Assembly: GCA_910586485.1 (NCBI GenBank)
Contig: CAJUIA010000044.1
Location: 1 to 30,624 of the forward strand
DNA length: 30,624 bases
Source: an uncultured Acetatifactor sp.
GTDB taxonomy: Bacteria > Bacillota > Clostridia > Lachnospirales > Lachnospiraceae
Direction: 5' to 3'
In this document: positions 8,054 to 15,845 of the stretch, one piece after another
Numbering within the stretch: position 1 is the stretch's first letter
Layout of the letters: each line of letters begins with the position of its first letter
Program-made: the position numbers and the translations under genes
The notes under the pieces: model-generated
The model's input: only the letters and a program-made list of their open reading frames with translations
Database searches by the model: none
What the model was told of the DNA's origin: nothing

Positions 8054-9358
8054 ATGAAGAAAAAATTAGTAGCAGCACTTGTGATAGCAATGACTGTGGG
8101 TGTGCTGGCCGGATGTGGTGACGGCGGTGACGGACAGTCTTCCCCTGTTTCTACCTTAAATCCTTCACCTATCAGGACAGATCCTCCGGAGGATCCCGGC
8201 GATCAGACGGAGCAGTCACCTGAGCAGTCGGAATCGGAGCCGGAGCCGGGAGAGGTTATCTCAAATGACGGCATGATGTCCGGTGGGGAAACTCACACCA
8301 TCGGCGCCAGAACCGTGGTGGACGGTAGAATGCAGAGCTGGCTTACTGGAGAATGGAAGGATGAGGCGGTTGCCGACAGGAGAAACCTGGCGATCATGAT
8401 CCCGAACAACAAGCGGGGCGGCTATAAGGACAGCAGCCCGCTCATGAAGCAATACGGTATTTCCTCTGCCAGCATTATTTACGAAGCCCCTGTTGAGGGA
8501 CGTATTACACGTTTGATGGCTATTTTTGAGGATTATGATGATCTGGAGTTTATCGGGCCGGTACGTTCCAGCCGCGATTATTATATCCATGAGGCCATGT
8601 CCTTTGACTCTATTTATGTAAACTGGGGTCTGGCAATTCCCTGGGTTGAGAAGCTGATCGAATCCCCGCACATTGACAATATCAGCACGGATCCGGTGAT
8701 TGATAACAGCTATGACAGGGCATTTGAACGGAATAAAGACTTGATGCCGGGTGCGGCCACCGAATTTACAGGTGTCCTGAATGTGAAGAAGTACAGTGAA
8801 GGTGTGGAAGCCAAAGGCTATGAAAAGAATTACAGAAATACATTTGTCAAGGCCTTTGAATTTGCCGCTGACGATTATCTGGCAACCTATGACAGCTGCC
8901 CGGATGCCACAAAGGTTTATCCCGGCGGTACACAGACAAACTCCGGCGGTTACGGCAGCCATAATCCCTGCTTTGAATACAATGCGGCAGACAGACTGTA
9001 TTACCGCAGCCAGTGGGGCTCGGCCCATACCTGTGGAAAGACCGGCGAACAGCTGACCGTTACCAATGTTATATTCAAGGTGTGTCATGGCTCCAGAAAA
9101 GAGCCCAATAACCCTAAAAGCGATTACCTTGATTTCGTAACGGATGGCAGCGGCAAGGCTTATGTATTTACCAACGGAAAGGTGATCGAGGGCACCTGGG
9201 AGCGCAAGGGCGCCAGCGATCCGAGTTATGGCAACTACTTTAACCCCAATCCTACCCTGTACTACGACGCGGCGGGCAATGAGATCGTGCTGAATCAGGG
9301 TAAGACCTGGATCTGCTGTATCTGGGATGATTATGAACAATACATTTCATGGGAATAA
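8054..9358 (+). CDS. DUF3048 lipoprotein (YerB family)
   Basis: A 434-residue secreted lipoprotein. The N-terminus is a lipoprotein signal: MKKKL, a hydrophobic stretch, then the lipobox LAGC, so the mature protein is anchored at its cysteine outside the membrane. A Pro/Glu/Ser-rich linker follows to about residue 85, then the two-part DUF3048 region with IMIPNNKRGGYKDSSPL, IGPVRSSRDYYI and, near the end, GKTWICCIWDDY. The family has unknown function. The ATG at 8054 lies seven bases after AGGAG; an earlier ATG at 8033 lacks one. Its last 32 bases overlap the DUF3810 gene, so the two are probably translated together. Confidence 0.9.
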   Translation: MKKKLVAALVIAMTVGVLAGCGDGGDGQSSPVSTLNPSPIRTDPPEDPGDQTEQSPEQSESEPEPGEVISNDGMMSGGETHTIGARTVVDGRMQSWLTGEWKDEAVADRRNLAIMIPNNKRGGYKDSSPLMKQYGISSASIIYEAPVEGRITRLMAIFEDYDDLEFIGPVRSSRDYYIHEAMSFDSIYVNWGLAIPWVEKLIESPHIDNISTDPVIDNSYDRAFERNKDLMPGAATEFTGVLNVKKYSEGVEAKGYEKNYRNTFVKAFEFAADDYLATYDSCPDATKVYPGGTQTNSGGYGSHNPCFEYNAADRLYYRSQWGSAHTCGKTGEQLTVTNVIFKVCHGSRKEPNNPKSDYLDFVTDGSGKAYVFTNGKVIEGTWERKGASDPSYGNYFNPNPTLYYDAAGNEIVLNQGKTWICCIWDDYEQYISWE

Positions 9359-10643
9359 AAAAATTAATAAACGGATTTTTCTGACGATTCTGGCGGTCAT
9401 TTTTCTGCTGAATGTGGCGGCGTGGTGCAGTACGGCCTTTTGCGACTGGTATATTGCAAATATTTTTCCGGCCTGGGTCAACACCTATGGGCGTTTTATG
9501 GGAAATTTTCCCTTTTCTGCAGGCGAATGGCTGCTTGCCGCAGGAGTTGTTTTGACCGTGCTGGCATTGATCCTCGGAGCCCTATGGGCTGCATGGGGGG
9601 TCTTTAACGGAATCAGAAAAGTCCGCAGCCGTATCATGGAGAGAAAAGCTTCGGGAGCGGTGGGACTGGCTGGTGTGTGGGTATATGCAAGACCTATGCA
9701 GGTTAGCGGTTTCCGCCGCTTTTCCTGGGGCTTTTTCCGTTTTAATGCCTGGGTTTTGTTGGCAGTCTGCCTGATTATGACGTTGACCTGCTTGATCCTG
9801 TACCATGCTTCTCCTTTTTCAGAGCGTTATTTCGGCGAGGACAGCGGAGAGGATACGTCGGTAGAGCTGATTACCCTGTATAATAAGGTGGCGGAGGAAT
9901 GTAATCGGCTGGCGGAGGTTATGGTGCGGGACGAAACAGGAATGGTGGTGTACACCGGCGGGGATGGAACAAAAATATCGCTGCGAGACAGCGAGTCCTG
10001 GCGCGCGGGACTAGACTGCATGGGTGAGGATGCCCGGAAGCTGATGCAGCAGCTGGGAGACACATATCCACAGCTGGCCGGCTGGTATCCGAAGCCGAAA
10101 GCCATGTTCTTTTCCGATTTTATGTGCCAGCAGTATATGCAGGGGTATTATTTTCCCTTTTCCATGGAGGCCAATTATAATGATGTGATGCACATCCTGA
10201 ATATTCCGGCTACCATGTGCCATGAGCTTGCTCATCTGAAGGGTTTTATATACGAGGACGAGGCGAATTTTATCGGCTACCTGGCGTGCATACAATCCGA
10301 GGATCCGTTTTTTCAATATGCCGGTTATCTGAGTGTGTTAAATTATTTGTATAATGATGTGCGCAAATTGGAGGCGGAGAATCCTGCCGCTTATGAAGAG
10401 GCCGTTTTGGCGGTACAGCCTGTAGATGTGTCAAAGCAGGTATGGGAGGATAATATCTTCGTGTCGGAGGAAGAATGGGAGCGCATTAATAAAAAAGCGC
10501 TGATCGACACGGAAACCGTGGACAAGGCGGCAGACGTGTTTATTGATACAAACTTAAAAGTCAACGGCGTGTCTGACGGAGCGGTCAGCTACAGCAGGGT
10601 GGTAAGGCTGTTGCTGCAGTACTACAGGAGGCAGCAGGATTAA
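9327..10643 (+). CDS. DUF3810 membrane protein with HELAH motif
   Basis: A 438-residue protein with three hydrophobic segments in the first 160 residues (about 17-35, 65-90 and 138-160), then a large soluble part. The motif CHELAHLKGF with the downstream EDEANFIGYLAC matches a gluzincin-like HExxH with a following glutamate, so a zinc metallopeptidase activity is plausible, though unproven for DUF3810. Its start lies within the last codons of the DUF3048 gene, with only a weak ribosome site (CTGGG); coupled translation is likely. An ATG at 9333 is an alternative start. The two genes are often neighbours in related genomes as far as I recall. Confidence 0.85.
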   Translation: MIMNNTFHGNKKINKRIFLTILAVIFLLNVAAWCSTAFCDWYIANIFPAWVNTYGRFMGNFPFSAGEWLLAAGVVLTVLALILGALWAAWGVFNGIRKVRSRIMERKASGAVGLAGVWVYARPMQVSGFRRFSWGFFRFNAWVLLAVCLIMTLTCLILYHASPFSERYFGEDSGEDTSVELITLYNKVAEECNRLAEVMVRDETGMVVYTGGDGTKISLRDSESWRAGLDCMGEDARKLMQQLGDTYPQLAGWYPKPKAMFFSDFMCQQYMQGYYFPFSMEANYNDVMHILNIPATMCHELAHLKGFIYEDEANFIGYLACIQSEDPFFQYAGYLSVLNYLYNDVRKLEAENPAAYEEAVLAVQPVDVSKQVWEDNIFVSEEEWERINKKALIDTETVDKAADVFIDTNLKVNGVSDGAVSYSRVVRLLLQYYRRQQD

Positions 10644-10694
10644 AACGAAAATGACGGACATTATGCTGCCTCGTTTGGAGGGGAGGTTTATGGC

Positions 10695-11294
10695 ATGAGT
10701 ACAGAGACAGGAGAACAGGAAATAGTGATTCGGCCGCTAAGTCCAAAGCTTTGCGAGGACTGGCTGGAGTTTTTTGAAAAAACAGCCTTTCAGGATCATG
10801 ATGACTGGGCTTTTTGTTATTGCCTGGAGGGGCATTTGGATCGAAAAACACAGGAGAATTGGACCGATTTGAAGGAGCGCAGAGAAAAGGCCATTGAATT
10901 TATTCAGACAGGCAAGATGCAGGGATACCTTGCTTACCTGGAGGGCAAGGCAGTGGGCTGGTGTAACGTGAATGACAGAAAAAATTATCCCTATCTGGCC
11001 GAAATGTTTAAAGAAACCGGTTATAACGAGGATGAGCAGGCGGATTTAAAGGTGAAGGCGGTTTATTGCTTTTTGATTGCACCGGAGTATCGAGGAAGAG
11101 GGATTGCACAGTGCCTGCTGGAGCGGGCGTGCAGCGATGCAGCAAAGGCCGGTTATTCCTGTGTGGAGGCATATCCCTTCGCGGATAAAAAATTTGAATT
11201 TCAGTATCATGGTACCTTCGGCATGTATGAAAAATGCGGTTTTGTGCAGGCGGCGGATTTAAACTTTGTGAAGGTCATGCGAAAGGAATTATAA
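10695..11294 (+). CDS. GNAT-family acetyltransferase
   Basis: A 199-residue acyltransferase. The core shows GYLAYLEGKAVGWCNV (strand 2-4 region), then YCFLIAPEYRGRGIAQCLLERA with the acetyl-CoA binding R/Q-G-x-G-A-type loop, and a C-terminal FGMYEKCGF segment typical of the family. The substrate cannot be told. The start ATG at 10695 is eight bases after GGAGG; another ATG at 10690 runs into a stop after two codons. It follows the DUF3810 gene by about 50 bases and could be in the same transcript. Confidence 0.85.
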   Translation: MSTETGEQEIVIRPLSPKLCEDWLEFFEKTAFQDHDDWAFCYCLEGHLDRKTQENWTDLKERREKAIEFIQTGKMQGYLAYLEGKAVGWCNVNDRKNYPYLAEMFKETGYNEDEQADLKVKAVYCFLIAPEYRGRGIAQCLLERACSDAAKAGYSCVEAYPFADKKFEFQYHGTFGMYEKCGFVQAADLNFVKVMRKEL

Positions 11295-11299
11295 AATTC

Positions 11300-11328
11300 T
11301 TGACAATTTATGGTTTTCCATGTAAAAT
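11300..11328 (+). promoter_or_regulatory. Promoter of tRNA-Phe
   Basis: TTGACA at 11300-11305, 17 bases, TAAAAT at 11323-11328; the tRNA begins 54 bases after the -10 box. Confidence 0.75.
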
Positions 11329-11382
11329 CATGAAAGTTGCAGAAGATGTGGCAAGGCTGCAGCGTGAAGATGAGTGCCACAG

Positions 11383-11455
<73 letters not shown>

Positions 11456-11467
11456 TAGTGTGAGAAG

Positions 11468-11508
11468 AAAAAACTGCCGTGGATTTTTCCACAGCAGTTT
11501 TTTGTTTT
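11468..11508. terminator. Bidirectional terminator after tRNA-Phe
   Basis: Arms 11468-11482 and 11489-11503 form a 15-bp stem with one mismatch, with A residues on the left and T residues on the right, so it can stop both the tRNA transcript and the convergent 478-residue gene. Confidence 0.85.
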
Positions 11509-11580
11509 AACATATAGGAGTGCAAAGCCTATTTTTACCAAGCGGGCCTGCCCGCCTTTTGTTTTTTGATGGATACTTGA

Positions 11581-13017
11581 CTACATTGACAAAGAATCAC
11601 GCAGTTCATCCAGATGATCTGATATTTCCTCAATATCATTGCGGAGATCGTCGGCAATATCGGATATGGAGTCTGTCATGTCAGACAGAATGTCATCCAG
11701 ATCCTCTGCCTCGTCTCTGGTCACCTTGATGTTACCTGCAAGGCTTTCCACATTCAGATCCTCCAGCATATCACAGGCTGAGGAAAGGGATTCCAGACTT
11801 GTGGATATTGCATCCAGCTGTTTTTCTGCTTTTGCCTGAATTTCCTGGGTAACCTGCTGCAGGGCAGCATTCAGCTTTTGAAGGGCATTTCCTATGATTT
11901 CCCGTGCCTGTTCCCCGCTGTTTTCCACCTCACCCTCAAGATGATCAATGGAAACATATTTGTCCGCTCTCATCTTATCAAAAATATTTTTTATGGAAGC
12001 CGTGATTTGTGAGGTATCCACATTTGTTGTTTGATTCTCCGGCATATTTATGCTGGGGTCAAAACTGGGAATCGGCGGAATGCCCAGGTCCATGGCAGGA
12101 AAGCCCATGCCTTGACGGAAACCAAAGCCGTCCTGATGCTTTTTATCAGGCTGCTGACATTTGTGCTTTTCTTTGAGACTCCTAGTGCTGTACCAGCTGT
12201 TGGCAGGAAAGCCGTCGCTGAAAATGATGTTGTGCCGCTGGGGCCGTTCTGCTTCAAAGGGATCCGGATGATCTTTGACGTCCTTATAAAAGGATACATC
12301 CTTTGCAGCCAAAACCGTCATATAAGCCTTCTGTGCAACAAACCTCAGCTCGGTGTATTCGTTATTCTCTGTTCGAAAGGGAATTTCGTACAATTCCCAT
12401 CCGTTTAGCTTTTTTACAGGGCGGATATAATTACGGTTCAGGTTGTAAGAGAAGCGCTGCTCGTGATTATTGTTAAAAATAATGTCAAAGCGGCAGACCT
12501 CGTCATTCCTGTCATTTTCCCCGCCGTTCAGCCAGAAGGTAAAGCTGCAGTCCGCATTTTTCGGCAAAAGAAGGGTTTCTGAAACAATCTCCGTCCATCT
12601 GTTGCTCCAGTCGCCGATCATGTAGCCTTCCGCAAGCACTCCGTCTGGCCCTGTAATAAAGGAACGATTACCCACGTTGTCCTTGCATGTTTTGTTAAAG
12701 GACCATTTGCGCGGGTCAAAATATAGCTTTACGACCTGATTCTCTGTCTCTTTGTTTGCAGTTTCTATTGTAATAGATTGATCCATCTTCAATACCTCCG
12801 ATTTTTGTATGTTGTCTGGCAACATGGCATCGGACATAGTCAGATGAATAATGAAGTCGTTCACATAATATGCCCGACCCTTTTTTACCAGTCCTGCCGC
12901 TCGTTTCGGATAAGTGAAACCAATCTGGTTTCCCTCTCCGTCAAGAATGCGGACAGTTTTCCGTTGTTCGGAATCCGTGTTTTTTGCTATGGGTATCCTC
13001 CCCTCTTTCCGATTCAA
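11581..13017 (-). CDS. Unknown 478-residue protein with C-terminal coiled coil
   Basis: I cannot name a function. The N-terminal section contains VRILDGEGNQIGFTYPKRA followed by AAGLVKKGRAYYV, a motif I recall from uncharacterised Lachnospiraceae proteins. A beta-rich middle (about 90-260) resembles a carbohydrate-binding or jelly-roll-like domain, then a Pro/Met-rich linker, then an acidic coiled coil (about 345-478). The protein has no signal peptide. The start is doubtful: the TTG at 13017 lacks a ribosome site, whereas GAGGGGAGG (12997-13005) is correctly placed before an ATA at 12990. A strong promoter lies upstream (13076-13104). Confidence 0.7.
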   Translation of the reverse strand: MNRKEGRIPIAKNTDSEQRKTVRILDGEGNQIGFTYPKRAAGLVKKGRAYYVNDFIIHLTMSDAMLPDNIQKSEVLKMDQSITIETANKETENQVVKLYFDPRKWSFNKTCKDNVGNRSFITGPDGVLAEGYMIGDWSNRWTEIVSETLLLPKNADCSFTFWLNGGENDRNDEVCRFDIIFNNNHEQRFSYNLNRNYIRPVKKLNGWELYEIPFRTENNEYTELRFVAQKAYMTVLAAKDVSFYKDVKDHPDPFEAERPQRHNIIFSDGFPANSWYSTRSLKEKHKCQQPDKKHQDGFGFRQGMGFPAMDLGIPPIPSFDPSINMPENQTTNVDTSQITASIKNIFDKMRADKYVSIDHLEGEVENSGEQAREIIGNALQKLNAALQQVTQEIQAKAEKQLDAISTSLESLSSACDMLEDLNVESLAGNIKVTRDEAEDLDDILSDMTDSISDIADDLRNDIEEISDHLDELRDSLSM

Positions 13018-13067
13018 TTTCAGTTTACAGGTTACGATTGCCGTTTTTTGTTATGGGTGCCATCCCC
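12979..13067. repeat. Imperfect 25-bp direct repeat at the start of the 478-residue gene
   Basis: Copies at 12979-13003 and 13043-13067 match at 21 of 25 bases. Each carries the same ribosome-site-like purine block and the CCCATA(G/A)CAAAAAA string on the minus strand. Confidence 0.6.
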
Positions 13068-13075
13068 TGAAATTA

Positions 13076-13104
13076 AGTATAAGCAAAAAGACAGAGATTG
13101 TCAA
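13076..13104 (-). promoter_or_regulatory. Promoter of the 478-residue gene
   Basis: On the minus strand TTGACA (13099-13104), 17 bases, TATACT (13076-13081): an almost perfect sigma-A promoter. Confidence 0.85.
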
Positions 13105-13126
13105 AGTATTTTCACGAAATTAGGGG

Positions 13127-13155
13127 TTGACTTTTGGCTCTTCCTATGATAACAT
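13127..13155 (+). promoter_or_regulatory. Promoter of the tRNA-Gly pair
   Basis: TTGACT (13127-13132), 17 bases, TAACAT (13150-13155), 26 bases before the first tRNA-Gly. Confidence 0.7.
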
Positions 13156-13181
13156 TTACTTCGTTCACGAGAAATAGTTTT

Positions 13182-13252
13182 GCAGGTGTAGTTCAATGGT
13201 AGAACACCAGCCTTCCAAGCTGGATACGTGGGTTCGATTCCCATCACCTGCT
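13182..13252 (+). tRNA. tRNA-Gly (TCC)
   Basis: 71 bases. The acceptor GCAGGTG pairs with CACCTGC, the anticodon loop is CTTCCAA with TCC, and the T loop is TTCGATT. The 3' end runs straight into a 20-bp tandem repeat. Confidence 0.95.
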
Positions 13253-13310
13253 TGTCAGGTGATTGCCCTGCTTGTCAGGTGATTGCCCTGCTTGTCAGGT
13301 GATTGCCCAA
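13251..13310 (+). repeat. Three tandem copies of a 20-bp unit between the tRNA-Gly genes
   Basis: Units begin at 13251, 13271 and 13291 (CTTGTCAGGTGATTGCCCTG), the last differing only in its final two bases, with a decayed fourth copy after 13311. Each CAGGTGAT can pair with ATCACCTG at the 3' end of the upstream tRNA. Confidence 0.9.
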
Positions 13311-13329
13311 TTTGCAGGTAATTGCTTAT

Positions 13330-13402
13330 GCGATAGTAGTACAGTTGGTAGTACGCCACCTTGCCAAGGTGGAGGTCGCGGGTTCGAGTCCCGTCTATCG
13401 CT
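13330..13402 (+). tRNA. tRNA-Gly (GCC)
   Basis: 73 bases. The acceptor GCGATAG pairs with CTATCGC, the D stem is GTAC/GTAC, the anticodon loop is TTGCCAA with GCC, and the T loop is TTCGAGT. It has no encoded CCA. Confidence 0.93.
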
Positions 13403-13411
13403 CTTCTTCTT

Positions 13412-13432
13412 GCCCCTTATGGGGCTTTTTTT
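13412..13432 (+). terminator. Terminator of the tRNA-Gly transcript
   Basis: GCCCC-TTAT-GGGGC (13412-13425) followed by seven T. Confidence 0.9.
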
Positions 13433-13513
13433 GTCGAGATGATAATCCCCACATAGGTTCTGCTGTTTTCGGCAGCAGGCTTCATTAAAATAAAACTGTC
13501 AGGAGGAACGGGG

Positions 13514-13687
13514 ATGAAAACAAAAGATTTGATTAAGCTATTAGAAAGTAATGGCTGGGAATTTAAACGGCATGGCTCAGATCATGATGTTTATATAAAA
13601 GGTACGGAACGTGAGAGTGTTCCAAGGCATAATGAGATAAAAGAAAATTTGGCAAAAGCTATTATCAAAAGGCGTGGGCTGAAATAA
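13514..13687 (+). CDS. hicA: HicA toxin (mRNA interferase)
   Basis: A 57-residue protein of the usual HicA length, a double-stranded-RNA-binding-like fold that cuts mRNA. It has the N-terminal helix MKTKDLIKLLESNGWEFKRH, the GSDHDVYIKG strand with the catalytic histidine region, and the closing VPRHNEIKENLAKAIIKRRGL. The start follows GGAGG with good spacing (13502-13506). It precedes its antitoxin by 26 bases, the standard order for this type II system. It lies straight after the tRNA-Gly terminator, a common landing place for cassettes. Confidence 0.92.
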   Translation: MKTKDLIKLLESNGWEFKRHGSDHDVYIKGTERESVPRHNEIKENLAKAIIKRRGLK

Positions 13688-13713
13688 GACGGCAGAGATT
13701 AGGAGGTGCTTTT

Positions 13714-14112
13714 ATGAAAAATTCTTACCCGATTGTTTTAATGCCTGATAAAGTTGGCTATATAGTGTATATTCCTGATTTTGACATCAATACAGAGGGG
13801 GATACGCTGACAGAAGCTATTGAAATGGCAAGAGATGCTATAGGAGTTATTGGTATTGATCTGGAAGATGACGGAGAGGAACTGCCAGAGCCGACTGCGT
13901 TTTCTGAGATAAAGGTCACTTCAGCGGCGGATATAGTAACGCTTGTTGATGTGGATTTTGAAGAGTATCGCAGGAAAAATGATATGCGGACAGTTAAAAA
14001 GAATTGTATGATACCATCGTGGTTAAATTTTGAGGCTGAAAAGGCTGGAATAAATTTTTCAGCAATATTAACAGCGGCACTTAAAAGCGAGCTGAAAATT
14101 CAAGGCCGGTAA
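13714..14112 (+). CDS. hicB: HicB antitoxin
   Basis: A 132-residue antitoxin. The N-terminal HicB fold is seen in YPIVLMPDKVGYIVYIPDFD and TEGDTLTEAIEMARDAIGV, which binds the toxin; the C-terminal IPSWLNFEAEKAGINFSAI segment with following helix looks like a ribbon-helix-helix DNA-binding part used to repress the operon. The start ATG follows AGGAGG (13701-13706). The gene is intact and ends before a strong terminator, so the pair looks functional. Confidence 0.92.
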   Translation: MKNSYPIVLMPDKVGYIVYIPDFDINTEGDTLTEAIEMARDAIGVIGIDLEDDGEELPEPTAFSEIKVTSAADIVTLVDVDFEEYRRKNDMRTVKKNCMIPSWLNFEAEKAGINFSAILTAALKSELKIQGR

Positions 14113-14150
14113 ACAAGAATTTCCGTAGTTGATGTTCATAACAAAAGTAT

Positions 14151-14185
14151 GGCAGAAACCTGACGAATCAAGGTTTCTGCCTTTT
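14151..14185 (+). terminator. Terminator of hicAB
   Basis: An 11-bp perfect stem (14151-14161 with 14171-14181) followed by TTTT. Confidence 0.85.
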
Positions 14186-14275
14186 CCATTGGATTTTTAA
14201 TTGGCCGGAGGATGAATGATGTGATTAACAGGATTGACGAAGTGCCAAATGAAGAGCCCTTGCGAGAAGGAAAAA

Positions 14276-15724
14276 TTAATCCTTTACCTTGCCGCGGTCC
14301 CATACCTTTGCGGGCTGGGCCTTTGGCGTCGGACAGCGAAACAAAAGCCGCCACAGGGCTTTTCCGTTAAAGGGAAACAAGGGCCAGAAATAGCTGAAGC
14401 CTCCGAAGGTAGGAGTAGCGGCGACGGATAGCAGGACGGCAAACAAGCCTGCCAGAAAACCGGGCAGGCCCCAGATGCCCGTGACGGCGATCAGCAGAAT
14501 GCGGTATATTCTTAAAGCACTGCTGAAATCCGTACTGGAGATGGAAAGGGATGCCAGGAGCGTTACAGCGCCATAGAACAGTGCCTCTACTGAAACCCAG
14601 TTTAAGCTGACAGCAATATCCCCGATGATCAGACCGCCAATCATGGACAGGGAGCCGGAAAACTTTCCGGAGCTTAAGGCGGAGGAATAACGAAATAAGT
14701 CCAGGATAAATTCCACGGCCAGAACATAAAAAAATAATTGCGCACCGTTCAGGTCAGAGGAAGCCAGGAGCCCCAGGCGTGCGGATTCTTCCGGGAAATA
14801 CGCGGTGAGCAGCAAAAATAATGGCATTAATAATAAACTGGCCGGGATGCACAGAAAACGCACCAGACGGAAGTAAGTACCTACTGAAGGGCTGCTGTAA
14901 TAGTCTTCGGGGCTTTGGGTAAACTGAAAAATGGTGCAGGGAAGAATCAGCACTACCGGAGAATTATCTACCAGTATCAGGATATGTCCTTCCGTCAGAT
15001 AGCTGCAGGCCACATCAGGGCGCTCCGTAATCTGAAAATTTGGCAGCGGGCTCCACCAGCGTTTGGGAAGGAGCAGTTCCTCCAGGCTTTTTGTCCCCAT
15101 GGTAAGGGCGGAAACATTAAGGCTGTCAATGGTGTCAGACAGTTTTTGCAGAAGCTCTTTGTTTACGGCGCCCTCAAGATAAGCCAGAGCCACATCGGTT
15201 TTGCTTTCCGTACCTACGCTGTGCATGGAGAAGCAGAGCTTGGGGGAGCGCACCCGGCGTCTGATTAAGTTGGCGTTAAACAGCAGCGTTTCCACAAATC
15301 CGTCGCGGGAGCCCCTGGTTACCTTTTCCAGATCCGGCTCGGCAATGCTTCTTGTGGGATAGGTTCGGGCATCTATGAGGACGGCCAGGTCGAAGCCGTC
15401 GATCAACAGGGCCGCAGGGCCGCTTAAGACACTGCGGATTACGGTATCCCAGGAATCCACGAGGGATACCTGGGCGTAACCCAGCTTTGCGCTGACATAT
15501 TGTTCAATGTTCTGAACGATGCCGTCCTCCATATACAGAGGATTTTGCAGATCAGAAAAAATCTGCTGCAGGATTTCCGTCTTACAAAATCCGTTGACGC
15601 CCAGAAAAAAGGCTTTTGTATCGCCCAGCAGCAGCTCTCTTGTCATCAGGTCAAAGCTGCGCTGCAGGGGCAGAGTTTGCTGCAGGTATTGTATATTTTC
15701 CTCCAGTTTATTGGATAGAGCCAT
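14276..15724 (-). CDS. GerA/SpoVAF-family spore germination protein
   Basis: A 482-residue membrane protein of the GerA A-subunit family. The soluble N-terminal domain includes PTRSIAEPDLEKVTRGSRDG, a strong signature of GerAA/SpoVAF proteins, and LIRRRVRSP. The C-terminal half has about five hydrophobic segments (from about residue 285 on). The GerA A subunits act at the spore inner membrane in germinant sensing; SpoVAF acts with the SpoVA channel. No GerB, GerC or SpoVA genes are next to it here, which favours an orphan SpoVAF-type protein, but A-subunit assignment cannot be excluded. Length is normal for SpoVAF (about 490). The start ATG at 15724 has only a weak ribosome site. Confidence 0.9.
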   Translation of the reverse strand: MALSNKLEENIQYLQQTLPLQRSFDLMTRELLLGDTKAFFLGVNGFCKTEILQQIFSDLQNPLYMEDGIVQNIEQYVSAKLGYAQVSLVDSWDTVIRSVLSGPAALLIDGFDLAVLIDARTYPTRSIAEPDLEKVTRGSRDGFVETLLFNANLIRRRVRSPKLCFSMHSVGTESKTDVALAYLEGAVNKELLQKLSDTIDSLNVSALTMGTKSLEELLLPKRWWSPLPNFQITERPDVACSYLTEGHILILVDNSPVVLILPCTIFQFTQSPEDYYSSPSVGTYFRLVRFLCIPASLLLMPLFLLLTAYFPEESARLGLLASSDLNGAQLFFYVLAVEFILDLFRYSSALSSGKFSGSLSMIGGLIIGDIAVSLNWVSVEALFYGAVTLLASLSISSTDFSSALRIYRILLIAVTGIWGLPGFLAGLFAVLLSVAATPTFGGFSYFWPLFPFNGKALWRLLFRCPTPKAQPAKVWDRGKVKD

Positions 15725-15806
15725 GGGATTCTCGCTTTCATCGTATTTTTGTGTATTTTGTCCCCGGTGCGGCGCTGTTATTCAGGCGGGCAGCTTTTTT
15801 ATTCCC

Positions 15807-15825
15807 ACGAACAAATATTGTTCGT
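15807..15825. promoter_or_regulatory. Palindrome upstream of the germination gene
   Basis: ACGAACAA-ATA-TTGTTCGT has perfect 8-bp arms around three bases. It lies between the stop of ytaF and the start of the germination gene. It looks like a dimeric operator. The GAAC/GTTC half sites are 7 bases apart, unlike the 4 of clostridial LexA sites. Confidence 0.4.
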
Positions 15826-15845
15826 TGAGCAGACGAATGCCGCGT

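Noticed and set aside
8261..9340. A 359-residue open frame on the minus strand
   Set aside because: It is exactly opposite the DUF3048 gene, which has a promoter, ribosome site, lipobox and family motifs. The minus frame has none of these.
13251..13310. CRISPR array
   Set aside because: The repeated units are adjacent with no spacers and no cas gene is in the window. The same holds for the arrays at 19570 and 30460.
15807..15825. LexA (SOS) box
   Set aside because: The half sites GAAC and GTTC are separated by seven bases instead of four.
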